DNA from: Hydrocarboniphaga effusa AP103
GTDB lineage: Bacteria > Pseudomonadota > Gammaproteobacteria > Nevskiales > Nevskiaceae
Length of the DNA stretch: 64,000 nt
Assembly: GCF_000271305.1 (NCBI RefSeq)
Contig: NZ_AKGD01000001.1
Coordinates: 620,001 to 684,000 of the forward strand
Reading direction: 5' to 3'
The translations under genes and the position numbers were made by a program. Below, piece by piece: positions 1-9,748 of this stretch. The notes beneath the pieces are model-generated. The model saw nothing but the letters and a program-made list of their open reading frames with translations, was not told the DNA's origin and searched no databases. Positions within the stretch are counted from its first letter, which is position 1. The number at the start of each line of letters is the position of its first letter.

Positions 1-324
1 GTGCCCGTACTGCTCGGCATCGCCGACATCGATGTCCTGCGTCGAGGGCCGGCGGCCGCGCGCGACGATATAGTTCTTGGCGGTGTTGATGCCGATGCGA
101 TAGAGCCAGGTGTAGAACGCGCTCTGCCCGCGGAAGCCATTGAGCGCGCGGTAGGCCTTGATGAAGGTTTCCTGGGCGACATCGGGCGCATCCGCTTCGC
201 CGACCAGACGGCCGACCAGCTGGATGATCTTGTATTGGTACTTGCGCACCAGCAGCTCGAACGCGCGTTGATCGCCGTTCTGAGCGCGGGTTACGAGTTG
301 TTCGTCGACTTGATCTTCGCTCAT
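1..324 (-). CDS. rpoE: RNA polymerase ECF sigma factor RpoE, N-terminal part (cut by window edge)
   Basis: The first 108 codons of an extracytoplasmic-function sigma factor of the sigma-E type, which directs transcription of envelope-stress genes. The start is ATG at 324 (MSEDQVDEQLV). Sigma region 2 is visible from about residue 20: YQYKIIQLV, then DVAQETFIKAYRAL, then the -10 recognition helix segment FYTWLYRIGINTAKNY and ARGRRP. These match gammaproteobacterial RpoE closely. The gene runs off the left edge, so region 4 and the rse genes that normally follow are not seen. It is divergent from nadB, the classic arrangement in Gammaproteobacteria. Confidence 0.93.
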   Translation of the reverse strand, partial: MSEDQVDEQLVTRAQNGDQRAFELLVRKYQYKIIQLVGRLVGEADAPDVAQETFIKAYRALNGFRGQSAFYTWLYRIGINTAKNYIVARGRRPSTQDIDVGDAEQYGH

Positions 325-435
325 CGCGGCCGTGTGGCCTTTTCGCCCTGGGTTGTCGTCAGCCGCTACACTTCGGTGCACGGATGACCGCGCCCGCCCT
401 GCGCGGCATGACAAGCGTAACAGTCTAACCCGCTC

Positions 436-2034
436 ATGAATGAATCCGAAGTCCTGATCATCGGCAGCGGTGCTGCCGGCCTCACTTGCGCCCTCAAGCT
501 CGCGCAGATGGGCATACGCTCCACCGTTGTCTCCAAGACCCAGCTCGAATCCGGCGCCACGCTGTGGGCTCAGGGCGGCATCTCGGCGGTGTTCGACGAG
601 GACGATTCGCTCGAGGCGCACGTCCGCGACACCCTGATCGCCGGCGCCGACCTGTGCGACGACCAGGCGGTGAAGTTCACCGTCGAGCGCGGTCCCGGCG
701 TGGTGCGCTGGCTCAACGAGCTCGGCGTCGCGTTCACGCGCGACACCGGCGCCGGCAACCCCGAAGGCCTGCACCTGACGCGCGAAGGCGGCCATAGCCA
801 TCGTCGCGTCGTGCATGCGGCCGACGCCACCGGGCACGCGGTGGAGACCACGCTGGCCGGCGTGGTGCTCACCAATCCGCTGATCAGCGTGCGCGAGCGC
901 CTCGTCACGCTCGACCTGATTCTGGATACCCGGCGCGAGCGCGTCGTCGGCGCCTATCTCTACGACCGCAACAGCAAGCGCGTGGAAGCGGTTTCGGCCA
1001 AGTGCGTGGTGCTCGCCACCGGCGGCGCGAACCAGGTTTATCTGTATTCGAGCAACCCCTATGGAGCCTCGGGCGACGGCATCGCGATGGCCTGGCGTGC
1101 GGGCTGCCGCGTCGCCAACATGGAATTCATGCAGTTCCATCCGACGATTCTCTACAACCCGGGTTCGGGCAAGGGATCGCGCTCGTTTCTGATCACCGAA
1201 GCCCTGCGCGGCGAAGGCGCGGTGCTGCGTCTGCCGACCACCGGCGAGCGCTTCATGCCACGCTTCGATTCGCGCGAGGAGCTCGCTCCGCGCGACATCG
1301 TGGCCCGCGCGATCGATCACGAAATGAAGCGGCTCGGCTTGTCTTTCGTGCACCTGGACATCACGCACCAGAGCGCGGAGTTCATCAAGGACCATTTTCC
1401 GAGCATCTACGCGCACTGCCTGAGCGTGGGTATCGACATCACGCGCGAGCCGATTCCGGTAGTGCCGGCCGCGCATTTCACCTGCGGCGGCGTGATGACC
1501 GATTTGTCCGGCCGCACCGACGTGCGCGGCCTCTACGCGGCCGGCGAAACCGCCTGCACGGGCCTGCACGGAGCCAATCGACTGGCTTCGAACTCGATCC
1601 TCGAATGCCTGGTGTTCGGCGAAGCGGTGGCGGACGACATCGCCCTGCGCCTGCCGAGCATGCCGGCGCCGGGGCCGGCGCGTCCGTGGGACGAATCGCG
1701 CGTATCGGATTCGGACGAGGATGTGGTGGTTTCGCACAACTGGCTCGAGTTGCGCACCTTCATGTGGGATTACGTCGGCATCGTGCGCACGACCAAGCGC
1801 CTGCTGCGTGCCCAGCACCGAATCGAGCTGCTGCAGCAGGAGATTCAGGAGTTCTACGGCAATTACCGCGTGAGCCATCACCTGATCGAGCTGCGCAACC
1901 TCGCCGCCTGCGCCGATTTGATCGTGCGCTCGGCGCTCGCGCGCCAGGAATCACGCGGGCTGCATTACACGCTCGATCATCCGCAGACCAATGACGAAGT
2001 CGCTCCGACGATTCTGCCCGGACGCACGCCATAG
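436..2034 (+). CDS. nadB: L-aspartate oxidase
   Basis: FAD-dependent oxidation of L-aspartate to iminoaspartate, the first step of de novo NAD synthesis, in the cytoplasm. The 532 residues match the usual family length. The N-terminal dinucleotide-binding motif GSGAAG is at residues 10-15. The flavoprotein signature [18 protein letters not shown] follows near residue 120, and [13 protein letters not shown] near residue 375 closes the FAD domain. The C-terminal helical domain shared with the fumarate reductase/succinate dehydrogenase flavoprotein family is present. It is divergent from rpoE; nadA and nadC are not in the window. Fumarate reductase is excluded by the lack of the covalent-FAD histidine context. 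Confidence 0.96.
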   Translation: MNESEVLIIGSGAAGLTCALKLAQMGIRSTVVSKTQLESGATLWAQGGISAVFDEDDSLEAHVRDTLIAGADLCDDQAVKFTVERGPGVVRWLNELGVAFTRDTGAGNPEGLHLTREGGHSHRRVVHAADATGHAVETTLAGVVLTNPLISVRERLVTLDLILDTRRERVVGAYLYDRNSKRVEAVSAKCVVLATGGANQVYLYSSNPYGASGDGIAMAWRAGCRVANMEFMQFHPTILYNPGSGKGSRSFLITEALRGEGAVLRLPTTGERFMPRFDSREELAPRDIVARAIDHEMKRLGLSFVHLDITHQSAEFIKDHFPSIYAHCLSVGIDITREPIPVVPAAHFTCGGVMTDLSGRTDVRGLYAAGETACTGLHGANRLASNSILECLVFGEAVADDIALRLPSMPAPGPARPWDESRVSDSDEDVVVSHNWLELRTFMWDYVGIVRTTKRLLRAQHRIELLQQEIQEFYGNYRVSHHLIELRNLAACADLIVRSALARQESRGLHYTLDHPQTNDEVAPTILPGRTP

Positions 2035-2080
2035 CCGGCTCAAACCGGCCTGAGCCCCGGTTCCGCAGCGCACGCCCTGG

Positions 2081-3010
2081 CTAGGCCGATTTGCGCAGCC
2101 GGGTGATCTCCAGACGCGGTGGAGCACCGAACAGCCGCCGGTATTCGCGGCTGAACTGCGAGGGACTTTCGTAGCCGACCCGATGCGCGGCCACCGCGCA
2201 ATCGAGATCGTCGGTCAGCATGAGCCGGCGCGCCTCGTGCAAGCGCAACTGCTTTTGATACTGCAGCGGCGACATCGAGGTCAGTGCCTTGAAGCGGTGA
2301 TGCAAGGTCGACGGGCTCATGTGCACCGCTTCTGCGAGCTGTTCGATCCGCAGCGGTTGCGTATAGCGCTCGGAGATCCAGCTGATCGCACGCGACACGC
2401 GCTGTGTGTTGCCCCCGGCGACGAGATTGACGAGCCGATGCCCCAAATCACCGATCAGCAATCGATAGTGGATTTCGCGCACGGCCAGCGGCGCGAGCAC
2501 CGGCAGTTCCTGGGGCGCGTCGAGCAGGCGCACGAGCCGCAACACCGCGTCGAGCAACGAATCACCGAGGCGCGAAACGTAAAGTCCGCGCGTGGCTCGC
2601 GAGGCAACCGGCGTTCGTGTCTTGTCGAGCTCGAGCAGCAGGGTCGAAATCTGTTCGACATCGAGCGCGAGCCGCAGGCACAGATACGGATTCTCGGGGC
2701 TGGCCTGCACGATCTGGCTCATCATCGGCAAGGCCACCGAGACGACGAGATAGTTCAGCGGATCGTAGTTGAACACCTCTTCGCCGAGCGTGGCCCGCTT
2801 GCTGCCCTGCACCACCACGCACAGCGAAGGCTGATAAACCATGGGCATCCGCTGGGTCGGCGTCGTCGCACGACTCAGCGTGAGCGGGGCGAACCGCGTC
2901 TGATTGAGACCATCGACGCGGGCCAGCAAGGACAGGCGAGCGGCGAGCTCCTTGTGCCGCGCATCCCTCGGCGATGCAGGCGAATGCAGCTCCGAAATGT
3001 TGGTGTGCAT
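2081..3010 (-). CDS. AraC-family transcriptional regulator (AraC_N type)
   Basis: 309-residue cytoplasmic activator. The N-terminal AraC_N sensory domain (about residues 35-190) has the conserved stretch YQPSLCVVVQGSKRATLGEE, and the C-terminal two-HTH AraC domain (about 205-300) has ISERYTQPLRIEQLAEA and VGYESPSQFSREYRRLFG. ATG 3010 is preferred over GTG 3028 because an AGGGAG ribosome site lies five bases before it. It is divergent from the aldo/keto reductase gene across about 175 bp. Regulators of this type often control an adjacent oxidoreductase, so that gene is the likely target (inference). The inducer is unknown. Confidence 0.9.
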   Translation of the reverse strand: MHTNISELHSPASPRDARHKELAARLSLLARVDGLNQTRFAPLTLSRATTPTQRMPMVYQPSLCVVVQGSKRATLGEEVFNYDPLNYLVVSVALPMMSQIVQASPENPYLCLRLALDVEQISTLLLELDKTRTPVASRATRGLYVSRLGDSLLDAVLRLVRLLDAPQELPVLAPLAVREIHYRLLIGDLGHRLVNLVAGGNTQRVSRAISWISERYTQPLRIEQLAEAVHMSPSTLHHRFKALTSMSPLQYQKQLRLHEARRLMLTDDLDCAVAAHRVGYESPSQFSREYRRLFGAPPRLEITRLRKSA

Positions 3011-3184
3011 GAAAACTCCCTTTCGCACCGGGCCCCTCGAGTGGGATGCATCATAGCGAGGCCCGCCGCGCAGGCCAGGCCGAAGGCAGGATCAGGCAAG
3101 AAGACCACAGGAACGGTCTACCGTTCATCACTTCGCGATCCCTAAGCTGGCGACTCACTCAATGACGAACGCCCGGCAATCACG

Positions 3185-4183
<999 letters not shown>

Positions 4184-4198
4184 GGTGAATCTCCCGAC

Positions 4199-4762
4199 TC
4201 AGTCCTTCGTCACCGGCTCCGGCCGCTGTTGTGGCACACGCCGGAGCTGGGCGACGTCATATCCCATCGCAGCAATACGCTGCACGTAGCGCTGATAATC
4301 GGTTTCCGTGATCGTGGGTGTACGCGCCATCAGCCAGACGTAATCGCGCTTGCTGCGCGCGATGATCGTTGCCGAGTAATCACCGTTGGGACTGGATTCA
4401 ACGAAAGCGATTCGATATTCGCCCTTGAACGGCCAGACGAACTGCATGCCCCACAACGCATTGCCGGTTCCGGGCTCGACGAAGCCGGTCGGACGATAAA
4501 CCTTGAGCGGCTTGTCGAAACCGCCCTTGCGCATGCGATAGCGCACGCCGATCGTGCCATCGGCTTGCAGCGTGTAGGTTTCGATCGGGTTGTACGCCTT
4601 GCGCTCGGGCCAAAGCGGAATCGTCGCGATCACGTACCAGTCGCCCATGAAGCGCGGCAGATCAATGGAAGGCACCAGCGCGATCGGCTCGCGCCTGGGG
4701 CTCATGAGACTGCAGCCCACGAGCGCAAGCAGGGTGAACGAGCAGAGCAGGAACGAGCGCAT
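4199..4762 (-). CDS. blc: Lipocalin family lipoprotein (Blc-like)
   Basis: 187-residue bacterial lipocalin, probably anchored in the outer membrane and binding lipids or fatty acids. The signal peptide MRSFLLCSFTLLALVGC ends in a lipobox (LVGC, Cys 17). The lipocalin signature FMGDWYVIATIP lies about residue 39, followed by YNPIETYTL, WGMQFVWPFKGEYRIAF and a conserved ARSKRDYVWLMARTP near the C-terminus. The start at 4762 is chosen because upstream in-frame sequence has no signal peptide and lies over the ygfX gap. Length and motifs match E. coli Blc. Confidence 0.88.
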   Translation of the reverse strand: MRSFLLCSFTLLALVGCSLMSPRREPIALVPSIDLPRFMGDWYVIATIPLWPERKAYNPIETYTLQADGTIGVRYRMRKGGFDKPLKVYRPTGFVEPGTGNALWGMQFVWPFKGEYRIAFVESSPNGDYSATIIARSKRDYVWLMARTPTITETDYQRYVQRIAAMGYDVAQLRRVPQQRPEPVTKD

Positions 4763-4805
4763 GTCGGGCCGCGGAGGGAGATCATCCGCGCAGCCTAGCC
4801 GCGCC

Positions 4806-5282
4806 TTACGGCGCTTCAGCTGAACCGGATCCGCTGTCCCGCTTCGAGGGTCTCGCGAGCAGGCGGGCCCGCAGCCGGCGCAGCGGCTCGTCGCCGAGCT
4901 CACCCCCGAACAGGGCGCGCGTACGTATCGGCGCATCGTCGGGCTTGAAGTTCATGACGATGAGCGAGCGCCCGATCATCGTGCTGTTGGCGAGCACCGT
5001 GCGCTGGGTTTTGCCGCTCGCGTCGTGTATCTGCCAGCCCGTACCCGGCTGCCAGACCAGGCGCACGATCGCGCGCGGACCGTAGCCGAACACCGGGTGC
5101 CGGCGCAGCCACCACCAGGAAACCGCGAGCGCGACCGCGAGCAGCACCATGGCATTGCCTGCACGCATCGAAACCGCGAGCAGCACCAACGGAACGAAGT
5201 GCAGCAGGTAGACCCAGCCGAGCGCGCGCCGCGAAGGCTGCAGCCTTACGTCAAGAGTGGACTCGGAGTCGTTCGATGACAT
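4806..5282 (-). CDS. ygfX: YgfX/CptA-like inner-membrane protein
   Basis: 158-residue small membrane protein. Two adjacent hydrophobic segments (about residues 20-56: ALGWVYLLHFVPLVLLAV, then GNAMVLLAVALAVSWWWL) are followed by a basic cytoplasmic domain with the W-x-I-H/R-L-V pattern of YgfX. It overlaps the end of sdhE by 32 bp, the normal sdhE-ygfX (cptB-cptA) pairing in Gammaproteobacteria. In E. coli YgfX has been described as an inhibitor of cell division proteins and as the toxin partner of SdhE. Sequence conservation is low in this family, so the call relies on size, topology and neighbour. Confidence 0.72.
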   Translation of the reverse strand: MSSNDSESTLDVRLQPSRRALGWVYLLHFVPLVLLAVSMRAGNAMVLLAVALAVSWWWLRRHPVFGYGPRAIVRLVWQPGTGWQIHDASGKTQRTVLANSTMIGRSLIVMNFKPDDAPIRTRALFGGELGDEPLRRLRARLLARPSKRDSGSGSAEAP

Positions 5283-5490
5283 CGGCGTACTCGGCCGGCA
5301 CAGGCGAATAGTCCATCACCCAGGACCAGATGTCGGGGTCTTCGACGGTTTCGAGCAGGTTCACGAACGTGGCCTGCTCGGCCTCGGAGACGTTCGGGTA
5401 GTGCTGCTCGTAGTAGCGCGTGACGACGACGTCGAGTTCTTTCATGCCTCGACGCAGCAGCCAGCGGACACGGGGATTGGCAGTGCTCAT
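5251..5490 (-). CDS. sdhE: SdhE, FAD assembly factor for succinate dehydrogenase
   Basis: 79-residue small helical protein (YgfY/CptB/SdhE family, human SDHAF2 homologue) that promotes covalent flavinylation of SdhA. The conserved RRGMKELDV motif is at residues 14-22, followed by YYEQHYP, FVNLLE and DPDIWSWVMDY. The start MSTANPRVRWLL at 5490 gives the normal family length; longer in-frame starts read back through the terminator hairpin. It lies downstream of sdhCDAB in the same direction but is separated from sdhB by a strong hairpin. A TACAAT-like -10 about ten bases upstream may give it its own promoter. ygfX overlaps its end. Confidence 0.93.
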   Translation of the reverse strand: MSTANPRVRWLLRRGMKELDVVVTRYYEQHYPNVSEAEQATFVNLLETVEDPDIWSWVMDYSPVPAEYADVIERLRVHS

Positions 5491-5521
5491 AAGAGGCGCA
5501 TTGTAAGCGGCATCGGAAACG

Positions 5522-5549
5522 AAAGAGCCCGGCATGAGCCGGGCTCTTT
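5522..5549. terminator. Near-perfect hairpin between sdhB and sdhE
   Basis: A 12-base-pair stem (AAAGAGCCCGGC and its complement) around the loop ATGA. Flanking A and T tracts make it a plausible intrinsic terminator in both directions; the minus-strand tract is TTTCGTTT. It should end or attenuate the sdhCDAB message before sdhE-ygfX. Confidence 0.75.
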
Positions 5550-5645
5550 TTGAATTGCGGGGGCTTGCCTTCCCTGGCGCAACCGCCGCTCTCTTGTCGG
5601 GCGTTCGGAAATTCCGGAGTACCGTTCAAGGCACTCCGGGATTCC

Positions 5646-6431
5646 TCACCCCTGACGCTCGACCAGCATCTTCTTGGTCTCGGCGATCGCCTTGGCCGGG
5701 TTCAGACCCTTCGGGCAGGTCTTGGTGCAGTTCATGATCGTGTGGCAGCGATAGAGCTTGAACGGATCTTCGAGCGCATCGAGACGATCGCCGGTGGCTT
5801 CGTCGCGCGAGTCGGCGAGCCAGCGATAAGCCTGCAGCAGGATCGCCGGGCCGAGGTAGCGATCGCCGTTCCACCAGTAGCTCGGGCAGGACGTGCTGCA
5901 GCACGCGCACAGGATGCACTCGTAGAGGCCGTCGAGCTTGGCGCGCTCTTCTTCGGACTGCAGGCGCTCGCGCGTCGGCGCGGGGCTGTCGGTCTTGAGC
6001 CAGGGCTCCACCGAAGCGAGCTGCGCGTAGAAGTGCGTGAGATCCGGAACCAAGTCCTTCACCACCGGCATGTGCGGCAGCGGATAGATCTTCACGTCGC
6101 CGCTGATTTCGTCGCAGCCCTTGGTGCAGGCCAGCGTGTTGGTGCCGTCGATGTTCATCGCGCACGAACCGCAAATGCCTTCGCGGCAGGAACGACGGAA
6201 GGTCAGCGTCGGGTCGATCTCGTTCTTGATCTTGATCAGCGCGTCGAGAACCATCGGGCCGCAGGCGGCCATGTCGATGTCATAGGTATCGACGCGCGGA
6301 TTGGCGCCGGTATCCGGATCGTAGCGGTAGATCTTGAAGCTGCGAACCTTCTTGGCGCCGGCCGGGGCCTTGAAGTGCTTGCCGGCCTTCTTGTCGATGG
6401 TCGAATTCTTGGGAAGCGTCAACTGGGCCAT
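5646..6431 (-). CDS. sdhB: Succinate dehydrogenase iron-sulfur subunit
   Basis: 261-residue SdhB, which carries electrons from SdhA to the quinone site through three Fe-S clusters. The [2Fe-2S] ligands are seen in [10 protein letters not shown] near residue 85, the [4Fe-4S] ligands in [11 protein letters not shown] near residue 174, and the [3Fe-4S] motif in [14 protein letters not shown] near the C-terminus. Length matches the family. It is the last gene of sdhCDAB, 74 bp after sdhA, and is followed by the hairpin at 5522-5549. Confidence 0.97.
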   Translation of the reverse strand: MAQLTLPKNSTIDKKAGKHFKAPAGAKKVRSFKIYRYDPDTGANPRVDTYDIDMAACGPMVLDALIKIKNEIDPTLTFRRSCREGICGSCAMNIDGTNTLACTKGCDEISGDVKIYPLPHMPVVKDLVPDLTHFYAQLASVEPWLKTDSPAPTRERLQSEEERAKLDGLYECILCACCSTSCPSYWWNGDRYLGPAILLQAYRWLADSRDEATGDRLDALEDPFKLYRCHTIMNCTKTCPKGLNPAKAIAETKKMLVERQG

Positions 6432-6505
6432 CTGGCTTGCTCCTACGTCTGTTCTGTCGGCAACTTAAGCGTTGCGCATCTGAGCTGGCTTGCGGAAAGC
6501 GCGCT

Positions 6506-8326
6506 TTAGTAAACGCGCTTCTGCGGGGCAACGACCTGCATCTCGTCGTCGAGCGTGTACATGTGAACCGGGCGATCGCCGAGCTTCACTTCGGTCTCGC
6601 CGGTGCGCCAGGCCAAGCTGTGCTTGAACCAGTTCACGTCGTCGCGGTCCGGGAAATCTTCGTGCGCATGCGCGCCGCGCGATTCCTTGCGCGCCGCGGC
6701 CGACTCCAGCGTCACGAGCGCCTGGCCCATGAGGTTTTCGAGCTCGAGGGTTTCGATGAGGTCGGAATTCCAGATCAGCGAGTGATCGGAGACCTGCACG
6801 TCCTTGAAGGTTTCGATGGTCTTCTTGAGCTTGACCAGGCCCTCCTCCATCGATTCCTGCGTGCGGAACACCGCTGCGTGCTTCTGCATGGTCTTCTGCA
6901 TTTCGAGGCGGATTTCGGCGGTCTTGCGGCTGCCCTTGGCGTAGCGCAACTTGTCGAGACGATCGAGGCAGAAATCTTCGGATTCGTCCGAGATGGTGCT
7001 GTGCGGAGCGCCCTTCTTGACCACCTGCGCGGCGCGGATGGCGGCCGAACGGCCGAACACCACGAGATCGAGCAGCGAGTTGCTGCCGAGACGATTTGCG
7101 CCGTGCACCGACACGCAGGCCGCCTCTCCAACCGCCATCAGGCCCGGGATCACGCTGTCCGGGTTGCCGTCGCGCACGGTGACCACTTCGCCATAGAAGT
7201 TGGTCGGGATGCCGCCCATGTTGTAGTGCACCGTCGGGATGACCGGGATCGGCTCCTTGGTGACATCGACGCCCGCGAAGATCTTCGCGGTCTCCGAGAT
7301 GCCCGGCAGACGCGCGTGCAGCACGTCGCCGCCGAGGTGCTCGAGATGCAGATGAATGTGATCGCCTTCGGCGCCGACGCCGCGGCCATCGCGGATTTCC
7401 ATCGTCATCGAACGCGAGACGACGTCGCGCGAGGCGAGGTCCTTGCGGTTCGGCGCGTAGCGCTCCATGAAGCGCTCGCCCTTGCTGTTGGTGAGATATC
7501 CACCTTCACCACGCGCACCTTCGGTGATCAGGCAGCCCGAGCCGTAGATGCCGGTCGGGTGGAACTGCACGAATTCCATGTCCTGCAGCGGAACGCCCGC
7601 GCGCAGCGCCATGCCGCCGCCGTCGCCCGTGCAGGTGTGAGCCGAGGTCGCCGAGAAGTAGGCGCGGCCGTAGCCGCCGGTGGCGAGGATCACGGTGTGG
7701 GCGCGGAAGCGATGCAGCACGCCGGTCGCCATGTCCATCGCGATGACGCCCTTGCACTCGCCCTTGTCCATGATCAGGTCGAGCGCGAAGTATTCGACGT
7801 AGAACTGCGCTTTGCACTTGAGGCTCTGCTGATAGAGCGTGTGCAGCATCGCGTGGCCGGTGCGGTCGGCGGCGGCGCAGGTGCGCTGCGCGGTGCCTTC
7901 GCCCCAATGCGTCGTCATGCCACCGAACGGACGCTGGTAGATCTTGCCTTCGGGCGTGCGCGAGAACGGCAGGCCGTAGTGTTCGAGCTCGATGATCGCC
8001 GGAATGGCTTCACGGCACATGTACTGGATCGCGTCCTGGTCGCCGAGCCAGTCGGAGCCCTTGACGGTGTCGTACATGTGCCAGCGCCAGTCGTCCTGGC
8101 CCATGTTGCCGAGCGCGGCGGAGATGCCGCCCTGCGCGGCGACCGTGTGCGAACGCGTCGGGAACACCTTGGTGATGTTGGCCGTCTTCAGGCCGGTTTC
8201 GGCCAGGCCGAGCGTGGCGCGCAGGCCGGCGCCGCCGGCACCGACGACGACCACGTCGTACTCGTGATGAACGATCTCGTAACCGGGACGGACCTTGGGG
8301 AATTTGATGTCGGCTTGATGCGCCAT
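6506..8326 (-). CDS. sdhA: Succinate dehydrogenase flavoprotein subunit
   Basis: 606-residue SdhA, which oxidises succinate to fumarate in the TCA cycle at the cytoplasmic face of the inner membrane. The FAD-binding GAGGAG is at residues 29-34, the covalently flavinylated His is H60 in [11 protein letters not shown], and [14 protein letters not shown] lies near residue 410. Active-site residues are seen in REGRGV-like context and [10 protein letters not shown]. The gene lies between sdhD and sdhB, 32 bp after sdhD. The C-terminal [15 protein letters not shown] is typical of the proteobacterial enzyme. Confidence 0.98.
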   Translation of the reverse strand: MAHQADIKFPKVRPGYEIVHHEYDVVVVGAGGAGLRATLGLAETGLKTANITKVFPTRSHTVAAQGGISAALGNMGQDDWRWHMYDTVKGSDWLGDQDAIQYMCREAIPAIIELEHYGLPFSRTPEGKIYQRPFGGMTTHWGEGTAQRTCAAADRTGHAMLHTLYQQSLKCKAQFYVEYFALDLIMDKGECKGVIAMDMATGVLHRFRAHTVILATGGYGRAYFSATSAHTCTGDGGGMALRAGVPLQDMEFVQFHPTGIYGSGCLITEGARGEGGYLTNSKGERFMERYAPNRKDLASRDVVSRSMTMEIRDGRGVGAEGDHIHLHLEHLGGDVLHARLPGISETAKIFAGVDVTKEPIPVIPTVHYNMGGIPTNFYGEVVTVRDGNPDSVIPGLMAVGEAACVSVHGANRLGSNSLLDLVVFGRSAAIRAAQVVKKGAPHSTISDESEDFCLDRLDKLRYAKGSRKTAEIRLEMQKTMQKHAAVFRTQESMEEGLVKLKKTIETFKDVQVSDHSLIWNSDLIETLELENLMGQALVTLESAAARKESRGAHAHEDFPDRDDVNWFKHSLAWRTGETEVKLGDRPVHMYTLDDEMQVVAPQKRVY

Positions 8327-8358
8327 GTTCGATCTCTATTTTTTCTGGGTGGCGGCTC

Positions 8359-8736
8359 TTACGAGAGCGCGACCTTGAGGACGGCGAAGATGCTGATCGC
8401 GCCGAGCACGGCGAGGCCGAACTTGGCGAGCACGATCATGGCGAGCTTGGCGCCTTCGTGGCCGACGTAATCTTCGATGACGACCTGCACGCCCAATGCG
8501 GCGTGGTATAACGACACCGCGATGAACAGCACCAGCGTGACGGCCACGGCCGGGTAGCTCACCCACCAGCGCACGGCGTCATAGTCGCCGCCCGCCAGAT
8601 TGGCGACCGAGAACACGAACCACAGCGTCAGCGGAATCAGCGCGATGGCGGTCAGGCGCTGGACCCAGAAGTGATGCACGCCGGACTTGGCGGAACCCAG
8701 GCCGCGAGCGCGGGAAAGCGGAGAACGAAGGCTCAT
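8359..8736 (-). CDS. sdhD: Succinate dehydrogenase membrane anchor subunit
   Basis: 125-residue hydrophobic anchor, three predicted membrane helices (about residues 22-44, 55-77 and 98-120). Its SGVHHFWVQRLTAIAL start and LYHAALGVQVVIEDYV segment contain the conserved His and Asp/Tyr residues of the haem b and quinone region. ATG 8736 (MSLRSPLSRARG) is preferred; the upstream GTG-type extension lacks a family match. It lies 13 bp after sdhC and just before sdhA. Confidence 0.94.
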   Translation of the reverse strand: MSLRSPLSRARGLGSAKSGVHHFWVQRLTAIALIPLTLWFVFSVANLAGGDYDAVRWWVSYPAVAVTLVLFIAVSLYHAALGVQVVIEDYVGHEGAKLAMIVLAKFGLAVLGAISIFAVLKVALS

Positions 8737-8749
8737 GGTTGGCTCCCGA

Positions 8750-9154
8750 TCAGACGGCGTAGGCAAGGATCCAGACCGCGATGGTCAGGATGGTCGAGAC
8801 GAAGATCACCGCGTAACCCATCGTGTAGGCCGACTTGATGTCGAGCCCACGTCCGGTATCCCAGACCAGGTGACGCATGCCGTTGCAGAGGTGATAGAGC
8901 GCACACCAGCTCCAGGCGAACAGCAGGACCTGGCCGTACCAGGCGAGCATGTGGCCCGCATAGGCGCCGTACCAGGCCGGGCCGGCGGCGAGCGCGACGA
9001 GCCAGCCGGTGATGAACAGCGAGCCGAGCGTGAGGATCAGGCCGGCCAGACGATGCGTGATCGACAGCATCGAAGTGAGCTGCGGCTTGTAATACGGGCC
9101 GATCATGAAGGGGGATAACGGCCGGCTGACGACCGACGCCTTTTTTGTGCTCAT
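8750..9154 (-). CDS. sdhC: Succinate dehydrogenase cytochrome b556 subunit
   Basis: 134-residue membrane subunit that binds haem b and quinone. The family signature RPLSPFMIGPYYKPQLTSML, then SITHRLAG, is at residues 10-40; LYHLCNGMRHLVWD gives the haem-ligand His. Three membrane helices are visible. ATG 9154 is chosen because it has an AAAGGGAG ribosome site; the longer in-frame reading has no homology. First core gene of sdhCDAB, 143 bp downstream of the DUF1674 gene. Confidence 0.95.
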   Translation of the reverse strand: MSTKKASVVSRPLSPFMIGPYYKPQLTSMLSITHRLAGLILTLGSLFITGWLVALAAGPAWYGAYAGHMLAWYGQVLLFAWSWCALYHLCNGMRHLVWDTGRGLDIKSAYTMGYAVIFVSTILTIAVWILAYAV

Positions 9155-9297
9155 TCCGACTCCCTTTGAGGTCTGGGACGTGAAGGCCAGCCGCTTTTCG
9201 ACTTGCGCTTGGCTTGTGTTGTGACAGCGGTTTTTGCAGCTTGTGTGTCGCGTACGGCTACAGCCGGCCCGATGGCGCAGGGCCTTGAAGCATGGGT

Positions 9298-9591
9298 TCA
9301 AAAATCGATGCAGCGACCGTTTTTCTCCCAGTCGCCATAACGCGTCGGTTCGAGCCCGTCTTTGCGCCCTCCGATCTCCCGCACCGTTCCCGGAGCGCTT
9401 TCGGTGCTCGCTGCCTGAGCGATGACCGATGCCTCTCCGATCTGCGCTACCGCAGCCGCCTTGGCCTTGGACTTTCCCGCGAACCGAACGATGGTTTCCG
9501 TCGCCGCAGCTTCGCTGGCGGGCTTGAAGCGACGCACCGTTGCCTCATTTTCACCAGCGGGGGACAAGCTGCTGCTCGACACAGGATGCAT
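9298..9591 (-). CDS. DUF1674 protein, SDHAF4-like assembly factor candidate
   Basis: 97-residue protein with a low-complexity Ala/Glu/Lys-rich N-terminus and the hallmark C-terminal DUF1674 block GLEPTRYGDWEKNGRCIDF (the last 19 residues). DUF1674 is the family of eukaryotic SDHAF4/Sdh8, which protects free flavinylated SdhA and helps join it to SdhB. It precedes sdhC in the same direction by 143 bp, so a role in succinate dehydrogenase assembly is strongly suggested by position. It is divergent from ygfZ, and the start ATG 9591 is the only long option. Confidence 0.87.
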   Translation of the reverse strand: MHPVSSSSLSPAGENEATVRRFKPASEAAATETIVRFAGKSKAKAAAVAQIGEASVIAQAASTESAPGTVREIGGRKDGLEPTRYGDWEKNGRCIDF

Positions 9592-9748
9592 TGCGGTTCG
9601 CTTGAATCGATCTTCGATTGAACAGGGCTAAACGGGGTACCTTAACCGCCATAGTGTGACAAAGTTGCCACACCTGTCGCAACGAAACCGTACTCGCGGT
9701 CTCATCGCGATTCCCGATCAAGAATTATCGCAAAACGAATCACGCTTC

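Noticed and set aside
6437..8470. Long open frame (677 codons) on the plus strand over sdhA and sdhD
   Set aside because: It mirrors the sdhA reading frame; composition is His/Arg/Ala rich with no domain, an antisense effect of high GC.
9654..9673. CRP-type site in the sdh/ygfZ promoter region
   Set aside because: The TGTGA half is present, but the second half at the required six-base spacing reads TGCCA, not TCACA.
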